From assembly GCA_021234155.1 (NCBI GenBank), contig JAJEKV010000012.1, positions 5,273,789 to 5,337,788 of the forward strand: a stretch of 64,000 nt of DNA, in the 5' to 3' direction. Shown in pieces: positions 1-11,030 of this stretch; position 1 is the first letter of the stretch, and every line of letters starts with the position of its first letter. Origin of the DNA: Isoetes taiwanensis (Eukaryota > Streptophyta > Lycopodiopsida > Isoetales > Isoetaceae). A program made the position numbers and the translations under genes. Below the pieces are notes generated by a model that saw nothing but the letters and a program-made list of their open reading frames with translations, had not been told where the DNA came from and searched no databases.

Positions 1-1260
1 GTATGCATACAGACTTGGCCTGTTGTACCCGAAGACCACATGTGATTATGCAGATCCTACAAGCACAAATCAGTCTCATAAGGTTTCAATTCCATGCACC
101 CACCAAATCCTTAACTGTGCATGATCCAGGAAACATATGAATCAAAGCAGTAGCCAATTCAAAACCTAAAGAATCTTAGAGCAATTTGTCATGCCTCTAC
201 TGCAACAAGAGGGCAGAACTTGCTAACGCTCATTTATCCTGCAACAACACCACCATCACCATGAGAACTCTTGCTAGATTTTGAAAACAAATCTCATGTC
301 CATTATGTCAAACATGAATCAACAGGAATCACTGTATCCACCGTAATTTACTCATGCAGACACGAAATGGTTCACATCTTCCCATCCATAGAACTTATGG
401 TGCCCGTTAGATTGTCATTTGTTTAAAGATCCCCTATGTATTATTTTGATGCTATTCTTTTTTCTACTTTATTTCTTATACAATGAAGCCAAAGTCTGAA
501 ATGCAAAGTCTTGAATTTGGTTATGGCCTTTCCTGCAACAATCTCTGCCGAAATATGATTCCTGCCAATTACTGGGTTTCAAGAACACGTACTAATAATT
601 GCAATTTAGAACGGCCATTGGCTAAGTGATGTAGTCCCCATTCCAGTCCGAATAGCCAAGCTTCTGTCATAAACCATAAAGATACCGGTTAAGAAACCAA
701 AAGTGAAAGACCTAAGCATTCATCGATGAAAGGAAAAAAAAAACCTAAACATGGATGATGCTTTGTAGAATCGATCGTTATTTACAGAAGAAATAGGACG
801 TAAGAAATAGGACGTCGTTTCCTTGTAGCCTCATCCAACAGCTCTACTTCCACAGTTTGTCGATCCCAAGCTCTAGGCCCAACCATCGATTGTCAATGCA
901 AAAAATCTGATGAACATGAGGCTTGATAAATGCCTGTAAAAATGGTAAGCGATGTCTTAATCATTCATTTTTTGCGGAAAAGGGTTGCCAGATTAAGGCC
1001 ATAAGGATGATGCGAGGAGCACTACCTGAGAAGACTGCGGCAGAATAAGCTACGTTTATGCAAGCGTCTGCATATAGAGATCCATTGCGCCTATGCAATC
1101 GTCTGCGAGAAATACGAAGGACGGGCTGTGGGAAAAACAGGAAAAAAAACCGTAAATCGAAGGGATGAAATTAAAGTAAAAACTTTAATGGCTAAGATGC
1201 TGCACAGACTATCATAAAACGCCATTATTATTATATATAGATGTGGAGGATAGTGTGGGT
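1..1260. other. Non-coding stretch, no gene seen
   Basis: No open frame with recognisable protein features, no splice-bounded exon and no clear repeat structure was seen on either strand. Composition is AT-rich and typical of plant intergenic DNA. Confidence 0.5.
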
Positions 1261-2217
1261 TGATTGTGTTATTTCATTTTTCTTTCACCATCTGTCAGAT
1301 TAACTTCAAGGCATGGAAACCTGGACTCACATGAAGAACAAGAAAAAATTCCAGATCATCTACATCCATATATTAATTACATATACGTTTGCCCTATAAG
1401 GTGCTACATGGTGATCTTCATCCTAAGCAAATATATTTTAAGTCCTTTTTGTCAAGGAAAGTGTGCCAACATATGCTCAAAAATTTGAAAAATTCTCAGA
1501 CATTTGAAAAATATATATGCCATGCTTGCTACATGTTACAAATGCGTTAAATATTATCATCCAGCCACACTCTTTGACATATGCAACCATTCCATAATTT
1601 TTAGACGAGTGAAACAAAAACGACAGTAAATCCATAACCAAACAATACACCCTTAAATAAACCAAAAAGCTATATCAAATTCCTAACTGAAACAATTCCA
1701 CCTACGTGTAGAGGATAACTCTCCATGCATTGGCATCTTGTTTTAAAAGTATTTTGCTACTCAATGCAAGGAAGAAAAATTTAACTCATGATCATAAAAT
1801 ATGGTCTCTTGGAGCCAAATCCTAGAGATACAAGCATCCTTGGAGCTACGTCTAAGATTGAAACCAAATTGGTGAAATGCATGACTATTTTTGTGTGAGT
1901 ATACAAATGGATGAAGAGCCAGAAGATGGCAATGTGATCATTGTGGCAGAATCTAGGCAATGTCTTCCAAAAGCGAATCTAAGGAGTCACTTGCACAAGG
2001 TCCAAGAGTATTCCTTCATAATGTTACTGCTTTTATTGAGCTGCACCAGTTCTTTCATATAATTCAATGCATATATCTCACTTCATTTAGTTGCTAAGAC
2101 TTAGCAACTATGATTTCGCAATTGCTATCTGTAGACGGTGTCTTTCTCTTGCCCCGTACACTAGCCAATACGTAAAAGCAACTACATGCATTAAGTAGCT
2201 TCTCTTAAATCACTAAC
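1261..2217. other. Non-coding stretch with short chance frames
   Basis: Only short frames (under about 75 codons) of biased, AT-driven composition occur here. None shows a domain, a signal or flanking splice sites that would support a gene. Confidence 0.45.
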
Positions 2218-2339
2218 ATGCGAGTCAACTTTTCCAAGACCAAGGTTTTTCTCACAACATTTTTAACTCATGTGGAACACCATGAACATTTTTTGAATGC
2301 CTTACATTTTGAGAGTAATTGCACTTTAAAAATTCGAGG

Positions 2340-2960
2340 TAAAATATCTGGGCCCCCACATCATCAACAGAGAGGAAGCGCTCCGCAAGATCGACCGAAA
2401 CACCATGGTGCTGTGCACCCACCACGAGGACGTCCGACATTACAACGCGATGGCCATGATCAAGATGTTTCCCCAAAAAGCGTGTCTCACAGGTGCAGTA
2501 CAAAACCATAGCAACGAATCACGGGATGGCGGTGGATCGGCGACCCGGGCGTTCCACCAGATACCTTACGTTGCCGTGGGATGCAGAGTCGTAATCGTCA
2601 CCAACATCGACATACCGGGAGAAGTAGTCAGCGAGCGGCAGCGAACGATCGGCGTACATAGAGGCAGAGCAAGCGGGGGAAGCGAAAGACATTACGGTCC
2701 ACATCGACGACTCCCTCCACCACATGCACGTCAAGCAAACGCTGGTCGAGTACAGGCACCAGGGGCCCAGGACCATCTTCAAGAAGACGCGTTCCGCTCC
2801 ACGGCGCATACACCATGGCGGGGCATAAGATCGAGCTCCGCGATAGAAGGCAACTGGTCATGGTCGTGAGGAGGGCGTTCATGCGGCCTGGCCAGACGCG
2901 TGATGCTCTCGCCGAATCAAGGACCGAAGCAAGCTGTCAATCGTGTCGCCCGATCACGGC
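2340..2960 (+). pseudogene. Possible PIF1-like helicase remnant
   Basis: This GC-richer block interrupts AT-rich DNA and reads like a decayed coding region. One frame near 2405 gives MVLCTHHEDVRHYNAMAM, resembling the step in PIF1/Helitron helicases where a threonine-histidine is followed by xVxxxN. Further on, PYVAVGCRVVIVTNID resembles the G-x-x-V-M-L-x-x-N segment, and MAGHKIEL near 2815 resembles the final Y-A-x-T-x-H-K-S-Q-G motif. These lie in the order expected for the C-terminal half of a PIF1 helicase, with frame changes between them. The Walker A and B half is absent. PIF1-like helicases are carried by Helitrons and by host genes; no Helitron ends were identified. The assignment rests on weak motif resemblance and could be wrong. 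Confidence 0.33.
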
Positions 2961-3009
2961 GGGACTTCCAACCCGAACAAACGCCGCTAATGTAGCCGTT
3001 TGAAAACCT

Positions 3010-4110
3010 GTGGCAACCCCCATTTCGTCGTGCAAGGGGAAACGGTACATCTCCAACACATTAAACGTTAAAGCATGTTCAAGTAGTTGTTTGATGCCCA
3101 ATACTAAGGCTTTCGATTCCTATATACAACTTTGGACTTTCTCCAGTTGGACTTTTGACCATAATAGTCTAGTCTTTTTTACCAAACGCTTATTTAGACA
3201 TGATTGAGTAGTCGGGACGTGCGGATCCTAGCCTTACCTCTGAAACTATGAGGTGAAGGCAACCATGTTATGGAAGTCTAATGAAGTCGTTTCGAATTAC
3301 CACGGAAGAAAAACCAACGCGAACCCGACTGCCTAGCCTTCTTCCCAACCCTGCAGTTCTGCTAGTTTTGATTTCTATGATTGACGTGGCAGTTTGGACA
3401 AGACAAGGGCGGCAAATTGGAGCCATTAGGGCGGATTTGGGGTCTGAAAATGGCCCTTATCTTGGGCTAAAGATTTCCACGTCAGATTCGCCAGGACCAA
3501 TCAGGTTTGCGCCTTTTTTACGAAAGTCAGTATTACTTGGCAGGTAGAAGGATGAGCAGGCTTACTTGGCATCCACATGGCGTATTTTCATAGGGGATGC
3601 TTGCGCTTTTATTGCAACCATTTTAATGGCCCGTATTTTTAGGAGTCGCCGCCCAAAATAATGGTGACTTTGACCGCCCTCTTGTCGGCCACCACCAACT
3701 CCTTTGTCAAATTTTGGCGCCAAACTTACAGATCTTTGTCACTCGGAGCCTCTCGTGCATCCTCTCTGCCTTCCTCCTCATCGCAATCCATGTCTCCCTG
3801 TAATTTACGTGTTCTTGCCCCATTTACGAACTCCCAAGGTCCGGAGAAGTGGGATGTTTTGTCTCAATAGGTTTCAGGTGAGTATCTTTTGCCATCAACG
3901 AGGGGGCGAGCATAGAGTTAGCGACAAAGGCGTCGGCGATGCGGACACATTGGATAGGTAGGATAAAAGAGTTCAAGTTGAATTCTAGCGGTAGGAAAGT
4001 GGAAAGTATAACAATACGACATGCATATACCCCTTCCGATATGGCCAAAGAGCTAATCTCCACCAAAAGCGACTTCCCAAAATTGCCCGCAAATGGTAAC
4101 CACCTTAATC
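3010..4110. other. Non-coding; holds an inverted copy of a shared 31-bp block
   Basis: No gene seen. Positions 3427-3457 match the reverse complement of 16922-16952 exactly over 31 bases, so both are pieces of one dispersed repeat family in opposite orientation. Confidence 0.55.
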
Positions 4111-4184
4111 GGATCACACGACGGCCTTGAAGCTAGTAGCCGACTACTTAAGCGCATAGAGATAGTTTCGTCGTGTGTGATCTC
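4111..4184. repeat. Type A inverted-repeat module 1
   Basis: It opens with GGATCACACGACGG and closes with CGTCGTGTGTGATCTCC, giving imperfect arms around a core of about 45 bases. The same terminal motif recurs through 4-15 kb, usually between decayed genes. Function is unknown; candidates are a fold-back transposon, a 3'-end-forming hairpin or a protein-binding site. Confidence 0.7.
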
Positions 4185-4248
4185 CTTATCTTTTCATTTC
4201 TTTCGTTGACCGCGTGTTTACAAACAAATTTATTGTGCGGGTTTATGT

Positions 4249-5060
4249 TTATCGGGGCGTCGTGGATGTCATTCGGCCGAAAGTATTAGTAGTGTACTTG
4301 TCGTGTATCACATAGACATCGGAATTGTCCTTTTTCAAGGTATGGATGCCGTGACCTTGCGGGGGTATAGGCATGCGGGTTTTACGGACATGATTATAGC
4401 GTAAAGGTCGGGAAACCGAGCTTGAGGGCGGTTGAATTGCCCCCTTTAAGTGAACTTTGTAAGCCCGGACTAATGAGAACAATGTAATTGCAATGAAGAA
4501 ATGCATGGGTGACGAGGTGCAAGCGGGAATGTCCGAAGCGGAGGCGTGAGGATGAGTTTCAAAATCTTCACACCGTTTGAGATATTTGCTAACATATTCG
4601 GATGGCGGGAAGTTCGAAAAGCTCAGAAGACATATCGTGCTTTTCTCCCCTGCCGATTTTGTGGATGGCTTATTTTTGGTTCCGACACAGGATGTTCGAT
4701 TCCACGAATCATCGGTCAACTAATGAAGGTCAGCGTAGTTAAGTCCTCCTTTAAGTTGGATACTTTCTTCCAAAACAATATTTATACATTAATTGTCAAC
4801 TAGAGCGAAGGAAAGGAAAAAGAAAAAAGAGGTTTGCATAACTTTTTGGGAGCCGTTTGAGGACCATAATGAACACTCCGTCACGGTGGATATTCGAGTA
4901 TGGAGAGGGAGGAAGTCATTTATCTGACCACCATGGAAAGCGAATGGCCATTATCGAGCTAAGAGTGCTAATGGAGACAGAGGAGATTCTTGGCGACTTC
5001 CATTATTTTATTGATGGCATTAGGGTTGATTCTGAGGCAAGAGGAAAATGTAAAGTTTAG
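4249..5060 (+). pseudogene. Decayed coding region of unknown function
   Basis: Several overlapping frames with stops cover this stretch. On the plus strand, frames at 4546-4803 and 4857-5060 have fairly protein-like composition; a 156-codon minus-strand frame at 4249-4719 is longer but low in coherence. It sits between module 1 (4111-4184) and the histone-like gene (5304), so it is plausibly a broken gene of the same island. No family was recognised, and the true strand is uncertain. Confidence 0.3.
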
Positions 5061-5276
5061 TGAGTTCGCGATCAACAAGAAATTGTCTATCGGCTAGCGC
5101 TTTGAATCTCGGTTTTTTATTTGTTTTTTTGTCGATGTTTTTAGGGTTCCGTATTTTGTCCGATATTTTTTAAGGTTCCGTACAATTATTTAAAAGCGTT
5201 ACCATCATATTTTACTTTAACTTCATTTTTACTATTTATCTCTTGCGGTTGTCTATTTTTGTCGATTGTTAAGTAG

Positions 5277-5283
5277 TATAAAA
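5277..5283 (+). promoter_or_regulatory. TATA box of the histone H3-like gene
   Basis: TATAAAA lies 27 bases before the ATG at 5304, which itself sits in a good plant context (gccATGg). Comparable TATA boxes precede the small genes at 8.2, 9.1, 10.1 and 10.9 kb, so this island carries its own polymerase II promoters. The distance to the ATG implies a very short leader if this box is used. Confidence 0.5.
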
Positions 5284-5303
5284 GCGCCATCATTTGAGAA
5301 GCC

Positions 5304-6130
5304 ATGGCAAGAACTAAGCAAAGCGCAAGGATCCATCCGGGGTGGTGTAAGGCGGTGATTACATTAGTCCGCCTTCTTCATCTCGACTCTGAAGTCTCTC
5401 GATAGAGATTCTCCTCCTCGACCATGCCCTAACGAAGACCCGGAAAAGAAATCCATGATGCATGACGGGCGGGAGAAGCGGCTCCGGAGTAAGTAGGGAG
5501 GTGCACTCCGGTTCGGAGACAGAGGATGAAAATCACGAGAGACCGTGGCGAGAATATGGCCCGGATTAATTATTGGGCAGCCGCCTCTTCTTGCTCTTCC
5601 TGCTCCTCTGTGGAGGTGCAGGAACCTTCAAATCAAAGGAGGAGGCCTTGCCCGGAAAGGGGAAGGCGACCCGGGGAATGTGAGGAGGCAATTTGGAAGA
5701 GTCGGTAGAGGAACGACACGCAAAATCTTTGGGGGTGAGGAGGCGGCCGGAAGAGTCGGTAGAGCAACATGCTCAAATCTTTGGGGTGGGTGAGGGTAGT
5801 GGTAGGAAGCGGAAGAAGGCGAAGCACGGCATTAAAAAGCGAGATTAAGAAATATCGAGAAGAGCACTAAGATGGTCATTCAGCGTCTCCCATTTGCCGG
5901 GCTCGTGAGAGAGATTACGCAAGAGTGTGGTGCGATACATCATACCGATTCAGAATTCAAGCAAGCTGCCTTAAATGCTCTTCAAATGGCTTTGAGCGGT
6001 TGGTGTCGGTCTGTTCGAGGACTCACGACTTGCGACAATACATGCCAAGCGGGTGGGTGTCATGCCCAAGGACATGCGCCTCGTCTTACGCATAAGGGAT
6101 CCCAGTACTATGGTCAAAATTTTATGGTGA
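5304..6130 (+). pseudogene. Long-tailed histone H3-like pseudogene
   Basis: The first codons read M-ARTKQSAR, which is the H3 N-terminus (R2, T3, K4, Q5, R8 kept) with S for T6. After about 175 codons of low-conservation, charged linker comes an H3 histone fold. The alphaN region reads ALKSEIKKY near 5832, alpha-1 reads LPFAGLVREI at 5887, alpha-2 reads FKQAALNALQMA near 5955, and then come [15 protein letters not shown] at 6011 and [12 protein letters not shown] at 6062. Loop 1 is about four residues longer than in canonical H3, a trait seen in CenH3, but MPKD is canonical. The linker contains a duplicated EESVE segment (about 5695-5780). The frame is broken by a TAG at 5403 and by later single-base shifts, so it is a pseudogene. 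Canonical H3 has about 45 residues before the fold, so the long tail is unusual. The H3 identity is firm; the carrier (virus-like insertion, transposon or host variant) is unknown. Confidence 0.85.
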
Positions 6131-6295
6131 ATACAACAAGAAGAAAGACCCCGAGAAAAAGGCCGTGAAGTGCCTTTGTGTTTTTCATATGTATAATATT
6201 TCTTAATGTAATGGCTTTATAAGCTTAATCTCTTAGTCCATTTCTTTCTTAGAAGCCTAGCCGCACTTTGTATTTTTTTTTTAATGTTATCGTGA
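6131..6295 (+). other. 3' region of the H3-like gene
   Basis: AT-rich sequence between the end of the histone fold and hairpin module 2. A lysine-rich extension could be read in another frame just after 6118, so the exact protein end is uncertain. Confidence 0.4.
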
Positions 6296-6359
6296 GGATC
6301 ACACGGCGACAAGCATTGTGCTTTTTGTTGCACATAGTAGTCTTGGCGTCGTGTGATCC
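6296..6359. repeat. Type A inverted-repeat module 2
   Basis: Arms GGATCACACGGCGAC and GGCGTCGTGTGATCC enclose about 35 bases. This is one of the best-preserved copies. It lies directly downstream of the histone-like gene, consistent with a 3'-end or boundary role, though position alone does not prove it. Confidence 0.75.
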
Positions 6360-6380
6360 AACCCTAACCCTAACCCTAAA
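6358..6380. repeat. Short CCCTAA telomere-like tract
   Basis: Three successive CCCTAA units directly follow hairpin module 2. The usual plant telomere unit is CCCTAAA, so this six-base form is either an interstitial relic or a telo-box-like promoter element for the next frame. Confidence 0.55.
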
Positions 6381-6382
6381 AT

Positions 6383-6940
6383 GTGCGGACAAATCTCCCC
6401 ACAGCGGCCGTGTCCCCTTTCATAATCGACAACGGCTACTTGAGTTCAAAAGTGATGACGCCCTACCGGCTCCTAAACATCTTCTTGTTTTCGTCGTTTT
6501 TAGCCGCCATGGATTGTTATGTGAAGTTCACGGAATGGTATGCATCCGCCCCTCATGACAACGAGGAAGTTGCGCCGCCATTGCGATTTATCCGTTCTAT
6601 TGCAAGGAGTTGGACATCATGGCAAGCGATGGCGAGCTTGGATGCTATCGCGAGGTTGCCTTAGCTTTCACCCCGGACGCTTGGTCTCGCAAGACGTCCT
6701 TTGCGGATGTCACGGCTCGTGGATTCCAAAACCAGCTCTAGAGGAGGCGGCTTCCCATTTGCAAAGCGGGGAAGATGTTTTTCAAGAATCTTTAGCATAG
6801 CGGGCTCCTCTGGCTGCGTCCTTGTGCTTAAGAAGGTATCTTATTTCTCTTTGCCGTTTGCATTTGCTAGTTATTGCATTACGCTTTCGGCCAAACCGAA
6901 GATACACGGAAACAATGAAATCTTTAAGCCAAGGGGGTGA
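6383..6940 (+). pseudogene. Decayed gene of unknown function
   Basis: Overlapping frames at 6383-6664, 6540-6800 and 6701-6940 look like one coding region broken by frame changes; the piece with MASDGELGCYREVALAF can be read across 6620-6665. No family was recognised. It lies between hairpin module 2 and the next decayed frame, fitting the close gene packing of this island. Confidence 0.35.
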
Positions 6941-6972
6941 GTTATGTGTGATGATCTGACTATGATGTAGAA

Positions 6973-7630
6973 ATGGAGATAGATCTACAAGAAGAAGAGC
7001 AAGAATGTAGGAGTTTTAGCTTCGACGCCTTGGCCTTGGGTGAACCGGAGGAGGAGATGATTACGAAGGTGATGAGGATGGGGATGATGATGAAAAGAAG
7101 TTGTCGACATAACGCCAATTTTAGTGGAAGGCAAAGAATACCTATTGCTAAGTGATATCTTGAGGAACCCGTCTTTGTTCTGAATGTGTGCTAGGGAAGG
7201 CGAGCTTATCGATTACCTTGGCGAATGGGTAAACTTAGGCCTAGAGTTTGAAGAGGATTTGGACAAAGAGATGTTTGAAGTGTCTAATTATACCGGCAAT
7301 GCTATAAAGCTTAAAGAAGCCTATGAGAATTTGGAGTCTCGATTTGCTCAAGATGAGGCGAATCTACCAGCGGAAGAAGAATTCCGGCGATCTCGTGCAA
7401 AGGCGCCAAGCGAGGATCTGAGGTTTGGTAGGCCCTTGATCCAATCAGCGGCTGACATAAGCACAGTAGATGAGGATAAATGTGAAGAAGATAAGCTTGA
7501 GGGTTCTTATTTGTGGGAAGTAGATGATTTTTCTTGCCGACATGCACGTGGGGGCGGGGAAAGATTGAAGGACTCTACATTGTTACGATATATCTCAAGA
7601 TTCGTTAATGGGGAGATAATCGTCTTTTGA
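6973..7630 (+). pseudogene. Decayed acidic protein gene, unknown family
   Basis: A short acidic frame (6973-7155, starting MEIDLQEEEQE) is followed by a 148-codon frame at 7184-7630 in another phase, rich in Glu, Asp and Leu with several EE runs. I read these as one gene with a frameshift near 7160. Downstream, 7955-8012 ends with an AATAAA signal and closely resembles the 3' end of the small gene copy at 8891-8955, so neighbouring genes share 3' sequence. No domain was recognised. Confidence 0.4.
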
Positions 7631-8080
7631 GAACTTTCGGTCCAAAAGGTGCGAGTTTGTCTATTACATCCGTGCATTATGCATGTTCGGGAACCATTCC
7701 CAATTGGCATCAAACACGAAAGGGGTGATAGCAATTCGGTAGGGATGTTGTGTTACAATATTTTGATGACCAAGCGGTCGGCTTGGGGTGAGCAATATGT
7801 TAAATTTTTTAGGCTGGCGGCTTGACTCACCCAAGGTTGGGGCTGGGGTCGATAACATGGAAGTCATTGCCTTGTTGGATCGGTCTGGCGGGGGATTGAA
7901 AAGAGCATGAAATTGTGAAGAAGCTTGAGAAATTGGAAGTTATATGTTTTCCAACTTGTATCGGTAAAATTATTTATGTACATTGTCCTTCGAAATTCCT
8001 AATAAAATTATTTTATTTGTATTTATTCACATCACATGAAATACATCGGTCGATTTTTACTGTCATATCTAGGTTTTTTC

Positions 8081-8159
8081 GCGTCGTGTGATATCTATCT
8101 CGAAGAAATGAAATATTATTGGAAAAAACAATTAATTTATTTATTCCTCACACGACGCC
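8081..8159. repeat. Type A inverted-repeat module 3 (arms reversed)
   Basis: GCGTCGTGTGATATC at the left and CTCACACGACGCC at the right enclose an AT-rich core. The arms face the opposite way from modules 1, 2 and 9. It sits just upstream of a TATA box at 8188, so in this case it is promoter-proximal. Confidence 0.65.
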
Positions 8160-8187
8160 AGCGAGAAGCAACTCGTGTGACTCATGT

Positions 8188-8195
8188 TATAAATA
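8188..8195 (+). promoter_or_regulatory. TATA box of small gene copy 1
   Basis: TATAAATA followed by AGAAGACC; the same string precedes copy 2 at 9096. The ATG lies about 90 bases downstream, a normal plant spacing. Confidence 0.6.
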
Positions 8196-8281
8196 GAAGA
8201 CCGATGTCCACGCCCGACCTCCGATCGCCTTCATATACGCTCATCTTCTACTTCGGCTTCGCCTTCCACCTTCTGCGCTCG

Positions 8282-8683
8282 ATGGCATCATCATCTTCCT
8301 CTAAAAGCGACCACGCCAAGATAGCACTCCCGGTGCCCGAGGCTGCCGTGGACATCACCCTTGCGGTGGTGATGAAGAGATTCAAGGAGATCCATGATGA
8401 AAACAACCGTCTCGTCGCCGAGAACAATGAGGCGGTCGGCGGTGATTAGCCTTCACGAGGGGGGGCGCGCGGCGAGACGTTGAGCTCGTGGAAACATTTC
8501 GCCATGTACCAAGAGGCTTATTTGACAGCCAGGGCCGGAAGCGGTTGAAACTGCTCACATGATTTCATGTTGGCTTTAGAAGATATGGAGAAGAAGCTCA
8601 GAGCTGCGGAGGATGAGAACTTAACCTTCTACGGCAAATTTGCGGGACATGAAAATCAGCTAGAGGATCATGAAGATCCCTAA
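8282..8683 (+). pseudogene. Small coiled-coil gene, copy 1 (MASSSSS family)
   Basis: It starts MASSSSSKSDHAK, continues to VDITLAVVMKRFKEIHDENN and stops at 8447 in the first frame. A second coherent segment near 8575-8680 reads LEDMEKKLRAAEDEN and ends in a TAA at 8681, so a frameshift lies between them. The product would be a short, charged, probably coiled-coil protein. Three further copies follow (9201, 10185, 11031), each with a TATA box. I do not know the family. Copies share the serine-rich start and the V-x-MKRFKE core. Confidence 0.5.
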
Positions 8684-8834
8684 GCGTTGTATCTATCTAT
8701 TTTTGCTCAAAGAAAAGTTTTCTCTATTTTTTGCTTCTATCTATCATGTTGTTCCAATGTATGTTCTATTTTATTAAAATATCACCACGGCCTTGAAATG
8801 CCTTGCTTGCAATTAGGTAGCAATCAATGGATTT

Positions 8835-8852
8835 GGCGTCGTGTGATCTCCA
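8835..8852. repeat. Type A terminal motif, single arm
   Basis: GGCGTCGTGTGATCTCC occurs downstream of small gene copy 1. A weak partner, ATCACACGAGC, lies near 8957. Confidence 0.55.
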
Positions 8853-9057
8853 TGCCGATTCTATTTTGCTTCAATGAGAAGTTCTATCTTTAGTTATGTA
8901 TCGGTAAAATTACTTATGTATAGATTGTATCACGAGAAATTATCAATAAAAATTATCACACGAGCTTTCTCACGGAAGAAAAGGCGTTAGAAGAAATAAC
9001 GGTCCTTTTTCCTCACCACGGCCGAGAATAACGGTCCATTTTCGACCCACGGCATCC

Positions 9058-9074
9058 TTGGCGTCGTGTGACTC
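9058..9074. repeat. Type A terminal motif, single arm
   Basis: TGGCGTCGTGTGACTC lies about 20 bases upstream of the TATA box of small gene copy 2, the same arrangement as module 3 before copy 1. Confidence 0.55.
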
Positions 9075-9200
9075 AAGCTACTACAAAATCCCTGTTATAA
9101 ATAGAAGACCTTCTATCTTGCCTTCGACCTCCGATCCTCTTCCGCCTTAGCCTTACGCTCATCTTCTCGCCTTAGCCTTAGCCTTCCGCCTTCTCCTCCG

Positions 9201-9562
9201 ATGGCATCTTCATCCTCCTCCGACAAGCGGCCGCGCCAGAGGCTGCCGCCGGACATCACCCTTGTTGTGGTGATGAAGAGATTCAAGGAGGTTCACTAAT
9301 TTAAAACCGTACCGATCACAGAGAAGATGGAGGCGATTGGACCAGTTAGAATTCACGAGGGGTTTGCATGCATGGCGAGACCTTGAGCTCGGGCGGCAAC
9401 ATTAACCAGTGTAGAGAGGCCAATAGCCCGTAGGGTCGAGGCGCTTTTAAGCGCACACAATATTTCGCGGTGGCTAGAAGATATGGAGAAGAAGCTTCGA
9501 GCTGCGGGAGGATGAGAATGCGACTTCACGGCTTGACTTCTGAGGATCATGAAGATCCGTAG
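9201..9562 (+). pseudogene. Small coiled-coil gene, copy 2
   Basis: It starts MASSSSSDK, keeps PPDITLVVVMKRFKEVH, then hits an early stop near 9297. The later segment matching LEDMEKKL of copy 1 is at about 9477-9560, ending in a TAG. A TATAAATA box at 9096 and the pyrimidine-rich leader match copy 1. A degenerate type A arm lies at about 9699-9716. It is clearly a duplicated and broken relative of copy 1. Confidence 0.5.
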
Positions 9563-10086
9563 CCATTGTATATATATTTTTTGTTTCAAAGAAAAAATTT
9601 GCTTTGTTTCTTGCTTCTATCACGTTCTCTTGTTTTGTTTTATTAAAAGATCACCGACGCCGAAATGCCATTCATGCAATTAGGTAGCAATCAATGGATT
9701 TTGCGTCAGATGATCTCCCTAGCGATACACCTCGTTGTATGTATAAATTCCTAATTTATTAATGGAAAAGTATATGTAACACAAATATCTAGCTAGATTA
9801 TGTGATAACTTGCGGGTAAATGCGAATTTGCATGTGGATGACAACGTCTATTCACATCGTGGCTTGTGGATGACAACGTCATGCCAAGGGCGTGGCATCT
9901 TATTTGCCACAATAAACACTATCTTTTATGCGGCCTGCATACGATGCGGCTAGGATATGGCCGGATCCCATGATGCAAACATAGGCTACCGTTGCCTAAT
10001 TGCATGCTATAATTTAGCCTCGTGGGATTATTACACAACTTTATCGGTATTTTCAGAACCGTAGATTCCAACGTATCTCTAGTTTC

Positions 10087-10094
10087 TATATAAA
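10087..10094 (+). promoter_or_regulatory. TATA box of small gene copy 3
   Basis: TATATAAA followed by a CT-rich leader, about 95 bases before the ATG at 10185, matching the promoter layout of copies 1 and 2. Confidence 0.5.
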
Positions 10095-10184
10095 GCGTCG
10101 GAGGCCTTTGTCTTCTCCTATCAGCCCTCTCTGTTTCTACCACATCCGCCCTCGGCTATCTCTCATGTTCTCCCATCACTTTCA

Positions 10185-10620
10185 ATGGCCTCCGGCTCGG
10201 TTCCATCCCTGCTTAGAGATCTTGTCTCAAGTTTTGGTCAAGGAAATTGAGAACATTGCGTCTTTGAAGCGGAGGAACGGATCCGCCTTCTAAAAGAAAA
10301 AGAATGATGAAGGCGCCGCCAAATTTGGTTGCGGCGGGGAAAATGCCGCCTTCTGGGGAGGTGATTTTAGTCTTGTGACAATCCGAAGCTGCCTTAGACC
10401 CCATGAATTGCGCCCACGAGATATAACCTCAAGAGAGGCTTAGGGCGCAATCCAGGCGGGAGAGGCTGCCGAGCCCAACTTCGATGGCGGGAAGATAAGG
10501 TTGCGAAATATGAGAGCGTGGTTGCGGGGCGGGCAATCATGTTGGAGGAGCGAGAAAAAAATTATCTTTGCCTTCTGCCGGCGATCATAGGCATCGGGCT
10601 CCTCCTAGAGGGCCCGTTTT
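10185..10620 (+). pseudogene. Small gene, copy 3, heavily decayed
   Basis: It starts MASGSVPSLL and carries a region equivalent to the MKRFKE core only in degraded form; frames are short and broken. Position, TATA box, CT-rich leader and a following type A module (10732-10798) mark it as a member of the same small-gene family. Confidence 0.35.
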
Positions 10621-10731
10621 TTAATGTTTGTAATGGTTTTATTTCTCAATGGGAAAAGTTTTTTGACAAATGTTAGAATATTACGTTTCCTATTTTTAAT
10701 TTTCAATATCCGTGGTAGAGAATGACAAGGC

Positions 10732-10798
10732 GGATCACACGGCGAAACCCTTCATAGGGTTTTAAAGCTCGTGTCGCGATTCAGCGTGGTGTGATATC
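10732..10798. repeat. Type A inverted-repeat module 4
   Basis: GGATCACACGGCGAAACC and GCGTGGTGTGATATC flank about 35 bases. It separates small gene copies 3 and 4 and has the same arm orientation as modules 1 and 2. Confidence 0.7.
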
Positions 10799-11030
10799 TG
10801 GTGTAGTTAGAATAGTTATTAATGTGTTCCGGTGGACGGTACCATTAATGTGTTCTAGCGGACAACCGCGAGAATCGATTTCGACCGCGTCGCGGCGGCG
10901 GTAGAGTGTGTTTAATATGTTCAAGCGCTAATATGTATAAATTGAGGTCCTTGCATTGTGCTCCTTCCAGCCGGTTAGAGTCTTTGCTCCTCACTTCTAT
11001 AATCTTAACGTCCCTCCCATTTTGTCATCT

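Noticed and set aside
4249-4719. 156-codon minus-strand frame as a real gene
   Set aside because: No domain and an odd composition; the opposite strand has equally plausible coding pieces in keeping with its neighbours.
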